Source: Pollutibacter soli (lineage in GTDB: Bacteria; Bacteroidota; Bacteroidia; Chitinophagales; Chitinophagaceae). From it: a stretch of DNA of 64,000 nt. The DNA is taken from contig JARJHS010000001.1 of NCBI GenBank assembly GCA_029269725.1, positions 620,001 to 684,000 of the forward strand. Direction: 5' to 3'. The notes below the pieces were generated by a model that searched no databases, was not told the origin of the DNA, and was given only the letters and a program-made list of their open reading frames with translations. The number at the start of each line of letters is the position of its first letter. Positions within the stretch are counted from its first letter, which is position 1. Shown piece after piece: positions 53,701-61,150 of this stretch. The position numbers and the translations under genes were made by a program.

Positions 53701-56328
53701 ATGGACGATCAATTATTGCCGGAAGAGACCAGAGACAATGACAGAATAATACCTGTGAATATTGAGGAGCAGATGAAATCTTCCTACATCGATTACTCTA
53801 TGAGTGTAATCGTGGGACGTGCATTGCCTGATGTACGGGACGGATTGAAACCAGTACATCGCAGGATTCTGCATGCGATGAACGAGCTGGGTATTGACTA
53901 CAACAAAGCATTTAAGAAATGTGCCCGTATCGTAGGGGAGGTGCTGGGTAAATACCATCCGCATGGTGATGGTTCTGTATATGATGCTCTTGTTCGTCTT
54001 GCCCAGGAATGGAACATGCGTTATCCTTTGGTTGACAGCCAGGGAAACTTTGGTTCGGCTGATGGTGATGGACCGGCGGCAATGAGGTATACGGAAGCGC
54101 GTATGGAAAGAATGGCTGCTTTTCTTTTACAGGATATCGAAAAAGAAACAGTTGATTTTCAACTCAATTTTGATGATTCCCTCCAGGAGCCAACGGTATT
54201 GCCTACCCGGGTGCCCCAACTTTTAGTTAATGGAAGCAGCGGAATAGCGGTAGGTATGGCAACGAACATGATGCCTCACAACCTTTCTGAGGCAATTGAT
54301 GGTTGTATAGCGTATATCGATAACCGCGACATTACCATTGATGAGCTGATGAATTATGTAAAGGCACCTGACTTCCCCGGTGGCGGAATCATCTATGGAA
54401 TGGAAGGTGTAAAGGCGGCCATGCATACCGGAAGGGGCAGGGTAGTGCTAAGGGGAAAAATAAATGTCGAAACCAAAGCCAGTGGTCGCGAAACGATTAT
54501 CATTACTGAAGTTCCGTATCAGGTGAGCCGGGACGTGCTGACAGCCAGGATCGGACAGCTGGTGAACGATAAAATAATTGAAGGCATTGTTCATGTAAAC
54601 AATGAATCCACCGAAAAAGAAGGTACGCGAATCGTTGTTGATCTGAAAAGGGATGCAGTCTCGGCAGTAATTATCAATCAGTTGTATAAGTACACGGACT
54701 TGCAGACGTCCTACGGAATCAATAACGTGGCGTTGGTGAAAGGCCGTCCGCGAACATTGAACCTTAAAAACCTGATTTCGGAATTCGTCGATTTCAGGCA
54801 TGAAGTGGTAGTTCGAAGAACCAGGTTCGAACTTTCGGAAGCTGAGAAAAAAGCCCATATACTCGAAGGTTATATCATCGCTCTTGATCACCTGGATGAG
54901 GTCATTGCACTGATCCGCAACTCGACCAATCCGGAATCCGCAAAACAGGGATTGATGACCAGTTTTGGAATGTCAGAGATCCAGGCGAAAGCAGTACTTG
55001 AACTTCGTTTACAGCGCCTTACAGGCATGGAGCGGGATAAGATTAAAGAAGAGTACGACCAGATAATGAAACTCATAGCGCATCTGAAAGAGTTACTTGC
55101 CAATGAGGCCATGCGTTTTGATGTGATAAAAACTGAGCTCAGGGAAGTAAAAGAGAAGTTCGGCGATACCCGTCGTTCTGAGATCACCTATCTCGATGAT
55201 GAAGTGAGTTTAATTGATCTAATTAAAGAAGAAGATGTTGTAATTACTGTTTCTCACCTTGGCTATATTAAACGCACACCTGCAGACGAATACCGCGCAC
55301 AAAAACGCGGTGGTCGTGGCAGTATTGGTGGCCGGACGAGGGAGGAGGATTGGATCGAACATCTTTTCGTAGCCAGTACCCACCATACTTTATTGTTTTT
55401 CACAGAAAAGGGCAGGTGTTTCTGGTTAAAAGTTTACCAGATACCGGACGGCGATAAGCAAAGTAAAGGCAGGGCGATACAGAACCTGATTCAGTTGCCT
55501 TCTGACGATAAGATAAGAGCGATATTAGATGTAAAAAAGCTCGAGGACGAAGCATTTGTAAATTCACATTATATCGTACTTTGTACCAAGAAAGGTATCA
55601 TCAAAAAAACGGACCTCGAAGATTTCAGCAGACCCCGTGCTAATGGAATTAATGCCATAACAATCCTCGATGGTGATCAACTCCTCGAAGCCAGGCTAAC
55701 CGATGGAAATTCTGAAATAATGCTGGCCGTAAAAAGCGGCCGGGCGATTCGCTTCCCCGAAGAAAAAGTAAGGTCAACAGGAAGAGGCGCAATCGGAGTA
55801 GCTGGTATAGAAGTTGATAATGCTGATGATGAAGTTGTCGGATTGATCTGCGTAAACAAAGAGGACAAGAGCCGGACAATACTTGTGGTTTCCGAAAAAG
55901 GATTTGGTAAAAGAACGGCCATCGAAGAATACCGGATTACCAACAGAGGTGGTAAAGGTGTTAAAACCATCAGCGTAACCAGTAAAACCGGAAATCTGGT
56001 AGGCATTTTGGATGTAACAGAAAAAGAAGATCTGATGATCACCTGCATGTCGGGTGTAACGATCAGGATGTCGGTTGGCAGTATCAGTGAGCAGGGAAGG
56101 GCTACACAGGGTGTGAAACTGATCCGTCTTGATGAAACAGATCAGATTGCAGCTATTACCCAGTTGGATGAAGAACAGATCGTAAACCCAACGGATGAAT
56201 CAGTAGTCGATGGTTCGGTTAAACTATCTGATGCATCGGCAGTCAATGGTTCGGTAGAACCGACGGATCAGTCGGCAGGAGAGGGTTCTGTTGAGCCGTC
56301 AGGTGATACGGAACCAACAGTACAGTAA
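53701..56328 (+). CDS. gyrA: DNA gyrase subunit A
   Basis: 875 residues. The breakage-reunion domain shows VGRALPDVRDGLKPVHRR, KYHPHGDGSVYDALVR (quinolone region) and the catalytic Tyr130 in AMRYTEARM. The GyrA-box QKRGGRG near residue 536 starts the DNA-wrapping beta-pinwheel and separates it from ParC. With GyrB it introduces negative supercoils. At the position of E. coli Ser83 there is Gly91, while Asp95 matches Asp87. The C-terminus ends in an acidic tail with three 12-residue repeats. A dyad covers the promoter. Confidence 0.98.
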   Translation: MDDQLLPEETRDNDRIIPVNIEEQMKSSYIDYSMSVIVGRALPDVRDGLKPVHRRILHAMNELGIDYNKAFKKCARIVGEVLGKYHPHGDGSVYDALVRLAQEWNMRYPLVDSQGNFGSADGDGPAAMRYTEARMERMAAFLLQDIEKETVDFQLNFDDSLQEPTVLPTRVPQLLVNGSSGIAVGMATNMMPHNLSEAIDGCIAYIDNRDITIDELMNYVKAPDFPGGGIIYGMEGVKAAMHTGRGRVVLRGKINVETKASGRETIIITEVPYQVSRDVLTARIGQLVNDKIIEGIVHVNNESTEKEGTRIVVDLKRDAVSAVIINQLYKYTDLQTSYGINNVALVKGRPRTLNLKNLISEFVDFRHEVVVRRTRFELSEAEKKAHILEGYIIALDHLDEVIALIRNSTNPESAKQGLMTSFGMSEIQAKAVLELRLQRLTGMERDKIKEEYDQIMKLIAHLKELLANEAMRFDVIKTELREVKEKFGDTRRSEITYLDDEVSLIDLIKEEDVVITVSHLGYIKRTPADEYRAQKRGGRGSIGGRTREEDWIEHLFVASTHHTLLFFTEKGRCFWLKVYQIPDGDKQSKGRAIQNLIQLPSDDKIRAILDVKKLEDEAFVNSHYIVLCTKKGIIKKTDLEDFSRPRANGINAITILDGDQLLEARLTDGNSEIMLAVKSGRAIRFPEEKVRSTGRGAIGVAGIEVDNADDEVVGLICVNKEDKSRTILVVSEKGFGKRTAIEEYRITNRGGKGVKTISVTSKTGNLVGILDVTEKEDLMITCMSGVTIRMSVGSISEQGRATQGVKLIRLDETDQIAAITQLDEEQIVNPTDESVVDGSVKLSDASAVNGSVEPTDQSAGEGSVEPSGDTEPTVQ
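56194..56301 (+). repeat. Three 36-base tandem repeats in the gyrA tail
   Basis: Units at 56194-56229, 56230-56265 and 56266-56301 each encode D-x-S-x-x-x-G-S-V-x-x-(S/T). The DNA copies have diverged while the residue pattern is kept. Confidence 0.8.
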
Positions 56329-56351
56329 CTTTTTAATTAAAATACATTGCC

Positions 56352-57623
56352 ATGAAGAAAGGCTTGTTTTTATCATTACTCATTATAGCAGGATTCTCCG
56401 TGAATGCCCAGGATCTGAAAAAGATCAAGGAATCACTCACAAAAAATCAATTGACAGAAGCAAAAACTGATATTGAGAAGTTTCTCGCAGTTCCAAAAAA
56501 CCAGAAGAACGCTGAAGCATATTATGTAAAGGGCAAAGTGTATTCAGCAATCGCTGCAAACCCCGCCGAACGGGCAGCTAATCCGGATGCTCGAACTGTT
56601 GCACTTGATGCCTTTAAGAAATCAATTGAAATAGATAAGAACCAGGCGCAACTCTACATGACCGTAGATCAGTATCAGCCTATATTCTCTCTCTATTCCA
56701 GTGGCTTCGACGAGGCGGCGGGTTTATATAATGAAGAAAAATACGACCAGGCACTCAACACCTTTAAAAGTACCGGAGTTGTTGGAGATTATATTTTCAG
56801 CCAGGGCTGGGGTTTATATAAACTTGATACAACACTGACTTACTACAGCGCACTATCTGCAATGAATGCAAAAAAAGATGACGAAGCGCTGACTTATTTT
56901 GCAAAACTCGCAGATGCAAAAGTTGGTGCAACACCAGAGCAGGTTACTTCATATCGCTATCTTGCCAAACACTATTATGATAAGAAAGATGAAGCAAACA
57001 TGATGAAATATATAGGGTTGGGTCGTGAGCTTTATCCAAATGATGATTACCTGCCATTGCTTGAGCTGGATTATATCCGTGGAAAAGGAGATGCTGCTGC
57101 TCTGAATAAAAAATACGAGGAGATACTTGCTGCAAGTCCCGATAATTATGATGTTATCCTGGACTATGCGTCAACACTTTTCAATGAAACTCACGTAACG
57201 GATGCAGCAAAAAGGCCGGCTGATTACAATGAGAAATCAAAGAAAATTGAATCGTTGTACACCAAAGCAATTGAACTGAAGCCTGATGCGACTGAAGCGC
57301 GGCTCTCTCTTGGAAAGCACTATTATAACCAGATGCTTTACATGGAGGAAGAAGCAAGTAAAATCAAAGGTGCAAAACCTGAAGATGTGAAAAAGAAAGC
57401 CGATCTGAATGCTGAAATTGCAACTGTTGCTGATAAAGCAATTCCACAACTGGAAAAAGTGTTCAACGCATATGATTCCCAGGGTAAACTGAAAACGAGC
57501 GAAAGGTCAAATTTCAAATCTGCCTGTAGTTTGCTGACATACAGTTATGAAAAGAAAAAAGACAAAACAAAAGCCGATTTCTATCAGAAGAAATATGATG
57601 AAGCTGACAAAGCACACGGCTAA
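56352..57623 (+). CDS. Secreted TPR protein
   Basis: 423 residues with signal peptide (MKKGLFLSLLIIAGFSVNAQ). TPR-like helical repeats fill the rest: LTEAKTDIEKFLAVPKNQKNAEAYYVKGKVY, ALDAFKKSIEIDKNQAQLY, LYNEEKYDQALNTF, DEALTYFAKLADAK and KSKKIESLYTKAIELKPDATEARLSLGKHYYNQ (each given in part). It probably scaffolds periplasmic complexes. It starts 23 bases after gyrA and could share its transcript. Confidence 0.82.
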   Translation: MKKGLFLSLLIIAGFSVNAQDLKKIKESLTKNQLTEAKTDIEKFLAVPKNQKNAEAYYVKGKVYSAIAANPAERAANPDARTVALDAFKKSIEIDKNQAQLYMTVDQYQPIFSLYSSGFDEAAGLYNEEKYDQALNTFKSTGVVGDYIFSQGWGLYKLDTTLTYYSALSAMNAKKDDEALTYFAKLADAKVGATPEQVTSYRYLAKHYYDKKDEANMMKYIGLGRELYPNDDYLPLLELDYIRGKGDAAALNKKYEEILAASPDNYDVILDYASTLFNETHVTDAAKRPADYNEKSKKIESLYTKAIELKPDATEARLSLGKHYYNQMLYMEEEASKIKGAKPEDVKKKADLNAEIATVADKAIPQLEKVFNAYDSQGKLKTSERSNFKSACSLLTYSYEKKKDKTKADFYQKKYDEADKAHG

Positions 57624-57649
57624 TACAATCATAAATAATTAGATAATTC

Positions 57650-57680
57650 AAAAGGGAAAGTGATCTGCTTTCCCTTTTGT
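57650..57680 (+). terminator. Terminator of the TPR gene
   Basis: A perfect 11-bp stem (AAAAGGGAAAG / CTTTCCCTTTT) with a 7-base loop. The T-tract is formed by the 3' arm. Confidence 0.75.
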
Positions 57681-57701
57681 AATTTCAGCAATAAGTATAT
57701 C

Positions 57702-58298
57702 ATGTCAGAACTCAACCTTGGAAGAACAGAATTCGGAAAGAAGGAAAATGCGGGTAATGTCATGACCCGTATGGAAGTCATTGCATTACTGGATGACTGG
57801 ATAAAAAATGAGCGTCTACGGCTGCACGTAAGACAGGTGGGAAATCTTATGAATTGCTGGGCGAAAGAGAAGGAAGGACTCGATGAAGCTGAAAGCTGGA
57901 AATGGGAAATGGCCGGACTGCTGCACGACGCCGATTGGGATCAATGGCCCGAACAGCACTGTAAAAAGATTATCGAAGAACTTGAATCAAGAAACGTCGA
58001 TCCGGAGATCATACGGGCAATCGCTTCACATGGACCTGCACATTTTGGGGTTGAACCTGTAAGCCGGATGGACCAGATGCTCTATGCTTTCGACGAGTTA
58101 TCAGGGCTAATACACGCCTATTCATTAATGAGACCTGAAGGGTACCTGGGGATGGAAATGAAGGGCGTGTTGAAGCGACTGAAAGAAAAATCTTTTGCTG
58201 CGAATGTTTCCCGTGATGATATCCGGGACGCTGCAAGCCGGGCAGGTATTACAGTCGAAGACCTGGTTCGGTTTATTATTGCGCACCAGACAGCATAG
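57702..58298 (+). CDS. HD-domain protein (putative phosphohydrolase)
   Basis: 198 residues from the ATG at 57702, as an upstream frame extension lies in the terminator. LRLHVRQVGNLMNCWA is followed by WEMAGLLHDADWDQWPEQH, the HD metal motif, then IRAIASHGPAHFG (distal His) and MLYAFDELSGLIHAYSLMRP. The arrangement H...HD...H...D is that of small metal-dependent HD phosphohydrolases acting on nucleotides. Substrate unknown. The ABC exporter gene follows after 22 bases. Confidence 0.88.
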   Translation: MSELNLGRTEFGKKENAGNVMTRMEVIALLDDWIKNERLRLHVRQVGNLMNCWAKEKEGLDEAESWKWEMAGLLHDADWDQWPEQHCKKIIEELESRNVDPEIIRAIASHGPAHFGVEPVSRMDQMLYAFDELSGLIHAYSLMRPEGYLGMEMKGVLKRLKEKSFAANVSRDDIRDAASRAGITVEDLVRFIIAHQTA

Positions 58299-58320
58299 TG
58301 TTTGAATTTAATTTCTGCAG

Positions 58321-60129
58321 ATGGAAAACACGGTAAAAACTCAGGAGAATCCTTATTTTTTCCTGCTTAAGACAGCATGGAAATATGCCCGTGCCGATCG
58401 CAGAAAATACGTGCTGATCTATATTTTTTTCATGCTCAGCAATGTAGTATCCTCCTTATACCCGGTGATATGGGGCATATTCATCAATGACATACAACTT
58501 AACGGAGCTGATGTTCTGAAACATGCCTGGATATATGCTGGCTTATATCTCGCGGTGAAATTTTTTGATTGGGTTTTTCATGGCCCATCGCGGATAGTTG
58601 AAAGAAAACTGGCATTTAATATCGGCAGAAACTTTCTGCAGGAGCTTTACCATAAATCACTTCGTTTGCCTGTAAAGTGGCACCAGGATCATCATTCCGG
58701 GTCCACCATCAATCGTGTTCGCAAGGCACACGAAGCTTTGCGTAATTTTTTTGACAGGGGATTTGAGTACCTGCACACGCTGTTCAAATTCATCTTTTCA
58801 TTTGCAGCGATGCTTTATTTTTCCCCACTGTTTGGGGGAGTTGCTGTTTTGCTCGGTTCGATTGTCGTTTGGATCATCCTGCTTTTCGACAGACCATATA
58901 TAAAAACGCTTGACCAGGTAAATGAAGGAGAACATGTGGTTTCGTCAACATTGTTTGATAGTCTTTCCAATGTAATTACAGTTATCACTTTACGATTGCA
59001 GGACAGGCTTGAAAAAACACTGCTCGTTCGGGTACAACATATCTTTCCTGCATTTAAAAAGAATACGCTGATCAATGAATGGAAATGGTTTGTAACTGAT
59101 ATGCTGGTAGGAGTAATTTATGCTGTGATTCTTGTTGGTTATGTATGGCAGAATTATACCCCTGGACAAACTTTTTTATTGGGAGGACTGGTCACACTTA
59201 CTGGTTATGTTGAAAGATTTACCAGCGTATTTCATAATATGGCTTATTTGTACACGGATGTTGTGAGGTATGCAACTGATGTACGAACAGCCATGATTAT
59301 TCCTGATGCTTATGCCCGACATCATTTACCTGAACGACCGGGTCCGTTGCCTGAAACATGGCAGAAAATAGAAATCGATCATCTGAATTTTATACATGAA
59401 AAACATCGGGAGATTTCCGGAAACGGGAAAGATAATTTCATGATGGCTGGTTTAAAGAACATAAAACTCGATCTTGAACGCGGGAAGAAAATTGCCTTGA
59501 TAGGTGAAAGTGGTAGCGGGAAGAGCACGCTGCTGGCTATTCTGCGAGGCTTATATTCACCGGAACCTGGTGTAATTGTTACTGTAGATGGGGAGGTGCA
59601 AAAAGAAGGATTATCGCTCATTGCAGAACATGTAACATTGTTTCCACAGGAACCTGAGATATTTGAAAATACAATCGAGTATAATATTACGCTTGGATTA
59701 CCCTATGAGGCTGCTGAAATTGATCATATCACAGAGTTAGTACACTTCAAAGATGTCATCCGGCAATTGCCGAAGGGATTACAAAGCAATATCGTGGAAA
59801 AGGGAGTCAATTTATCTGGCGGGCAGAAACAGCGGCTGGCATTGGCGCGCGGTTGGTTTGCAGCAAAAGATAGTGATATCATTTTGCTGGATGAACCAAC
59901 CAGTAGCGTTGATCCAAAAACGGAATTGCATATTTATGAGGCGCTTTTTGCGGCTGCAAAGGATAAGGTGGTTGTGTCAGCACTACATCGTCTTCATTTG
60001 CTGCGCTTTTTTGATACCATTTATGTAATGCAGCATGGTGAAGTAATTGCACGGGGATCGCTGCAGGAACTGATGTCGGGAAGCGATGCCTTCAAGGAAT
60101 TGTGGCGCCACCAGGAAATGATTAAATAA
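58321..60129 (+). CDS. ABC exporter half-transporter (permease-ATPase fusion)
   Basis: 602 residues. A six-helix membrane domain spans about 25-310, followed by a nucleotide-binding domain. Walker A GESGSGKST is near residue 397, the Q-loop near LFPQEPEIFENTI, the signature LSGGQKQRLALARGW near 500, Walker B IILLDEPTSSVD near 520 and the H-loop His in SALHRLHLL. It probably works as a homodimer exporting a lipid or drug-like compound. It is the last gene before the atypical 60.13-61.15 kb patch. Confidence 0.92.
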   Translation: MENTVKTQENPYFFLLKTAWKYARADRRKYVLIYIFFMLSNVVSSLYPVIWGIFINDIQLNGADVLKHAWIYAGLYLAVKFFDWVFHGPSRIVERKLAFNIGRNFLQELYHKSLRLPVKWHQDHHSGSTINRVRKAHEALRNFFDRGFEYLHTLFKFIFSFAAMLYFSPLFGGVAVLLGSIVVWIILLFDRPYIKTLDQVNEGEHVVSSTLFDSLSNVITVITLRLQDRLEKTLLVRVQHIFPAFKKNTLINEWKWFVTDMLVGVIYAVILVGYVWQNYTPGQTFLLGGLVTLTGYVERFTSVFHNMAYLYTDVVRYATDVRTAMIIPDAYARHHLPERPGPLPETWQKIEIDHLNFIHEKHREISGNGKDNFMMAGLKNIKLDLERGKKIALIGESGSGKSTLLAILRGLYSPEPGVIVTVDGEVQKEGLSLIAEHVTLFPQEPEIFENTIEYNITLGLPYEAAEIDHITELVHFKDVIRQLPKGLQSNIVEKGVNLSGGQKQRLALARGWFAAKDSDIILLDEPTSSVDPKTELHIYEALFAAAKDKVVVSALHRLHLLRFFDTIYVMQHGEVIARGSLQELMSGSDAFKELWRHQEMIK

Positions 60130-60139
60130 CTACTCAAAG

Positions 60140-60319
60140 CTATTTCGCTTTGTGAGTCGTAGAATCTGAGATCCTCAGTTGAATATTATGATTCACATCT
60201 TCAACCGCTTTTTGAATGTTTAAGAGTATTTTTTCCTGCACCTGCAGAGTCTGTTGCATCAGTCTGACTTTCTTCAGGAGCGTAGGGAAATATTTTCTGA
60301 ATCTAAGCGAAGCGCCTGT
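60140..60319 (-). pseudogene. Probable truncated gene remnant, coiled-coil-like
   Basis: Fifty-nine codons plus TAG form a protein-like minus-strand frame (FPTLLKKVRLMQQTLQVQEK, then ILLNIQKAVEDVNHNIQLRI). It is bounded 5' by an in-frame TAA and has no start codon at its 5' end; the first ATG is the 21st codon. The peptide is helical with heptad-like Leu/Ile/Val spacing. A 25-bp perfect inverted repeat lies 45 bases upstream of it. I infer the 3' end of a gene whose front is lost. It is convergent with the ABC exporter gene. Confidence 0.4.
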
Positions 60320-60364
60320 TTAACATAAAATCGACCTTATAAGCGAGCTACCTTTTTCCTTCGT

Positions 60365-60434
60365 TTACCCCTTCCCGTCAGATCAAAATTTGTTCGACAG
60401 CACTACAATATTTTGATCTGACGGGAAGGGGTAA
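60365..60434. repeat. Perfect 25-bp inverted repeat with 20-base loop
   Basis: Arms 60365-60389 and 60410-60434 are exact reverse complements (core CTTCCCGTCAGATC / GATCTGACGGGAAG). No T-run follows on either side, so it is not a normal terminator. Its size suits a miniature inverted-repeat element or a structured RNA. Confidence 0.85.
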
Positions 60435-60491
60435 CGTATTAGACCCGAGATTATAAGGGTATATTATGTTACTTAGCTCCGGCCACTGTGG

Positions 60492-60528
60492 TACTTATGG
60501 CTTATGTTTTTTTTAAAAGCCATAAGTA
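60492..60528. repeat. Perfect 12-bp inverted repeat at the start of a small frame
   Basis: TACTTATGGCTT (60492-60503) pairs with AAGCCATAAGTA (60517-60528) around a T-rich 13-base loop. The right arm reaches the A of the ATG at 60528, so a transcript from upstream would hide that start codon. Confidence 0.75.
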
Positions 60529-60692
60529 TGGAAAGCGGAAAGCCTTTAGAAAAAACTGTTTTACTGGGTACGCCGCAAGGCGAGGAAGAAAAGACAGTAA
60601 AAACTGTTTGTTACGATATAAAAACGGACAAGCTTTTTGTTAGTCAAGTGCCTGCATCACTTTTTGAAAAAGTTCCGGAGGAAGGCAATTAG
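60528..60692 (+). CDS. Small hypothetical protein (54 residues)
   Basis: The frame begins MESGKPLEKTVLLGTPQGEE and ends LFEKVPEEGN. It is acidic and hydrophilic with plausible strands (KTVCYDIKTDKLFVSQV). An ATG at 60504 in the hairpin loop would add eight residues. It overlaps the minus-strand frame ending at 60640 by 53 bases, through a near-palindromic stretch that reads LFEKV on one strand and LFQKV on the other. I recognise no family. It is real or a coincidence, with about equal odds. Confidence 0.35.
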   Translation: MESGKPLEKTVLLGTPQGEEEKTVKTVCYDIKTDKLFVSQVPASLFEKVPEEGN

Positions 60693-60941
60693 GATCGAGG
60701 GCGTACATTCCATTTTCAGCCTTTACAAACTCCAAACCCTTTTTATAGGGCGCAACATCCGGGACAAGTTCGCAGATTCTGTCGGAGATTAGCTGTTTGT
60801 AATTTTCTGCGCCCTCAAGTTGATTTTCCAGATTACTCAGTAATTCATCCATAATTTTTTCAGCTAATCTACTGTATTCGGCTGTTGAATAGAAGCTTAG
60901 CCAGTTTTTTATAAATGCTTGACCGTGAGGCTATTTAACAT
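60640..60941 (-). pseudogene. Small hypothetical gene, apparently frameshifted near its 5' end
   Basis: From 60852 an ATG frame of 70 residues (MDELLSNLENQLEGAENYKQ ... CLPPELFQKVMQALD) is open. The same frame continues upstream to about 60931 with protein-like sequence (QAFIKNWLSFYSTAEYSRLA) but no start codon. An ATG at 60941 opens a frame (MLNSLTVK) that would join it after a one-base shift near the six-A run at 60905-60910 or just upstream. So either a short protein starts at 60852 or this is a frameshifted gene of about 100 residues. No family recognised. Confidence 0.45.
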
Positions 60942-61100
60942 AATATAAATTATAGGTAAATTATAAAGCAGAATTTCCACTGTCTGTGCTTGTGAAGAAT
61001 CAATTTCACTTCAGATTCATTGGATAGAAATCTGATTGCCAATATTCTGTGAAACTGAACTGGAATTTTTATTCTAAGAGAAATTTTCTTTCCAGAATCT

Positions 61101-61150
61101 AACCTGGGATGTCTTAGACCTCCCAGGTTTATTAGACCTGCCAGGTCTAA
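61101..61150. repeat. Cluster of palindromic repeats at the 3' end of the ABC exporter gene
   Basis: AACCTGGGA (61101-61109) pairs with TCCCAGGTT (61121-61129). TTAGACCTcCCAGGT (61114-61128) is repeated as TTAGACCTgCCAGGT at 61132-61146, where it forms part of a near-perfect 19-base palindrome (61132-61150). That palindrome contains the stop codon of the 61147-62967 gene. Confidence 0.7.
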
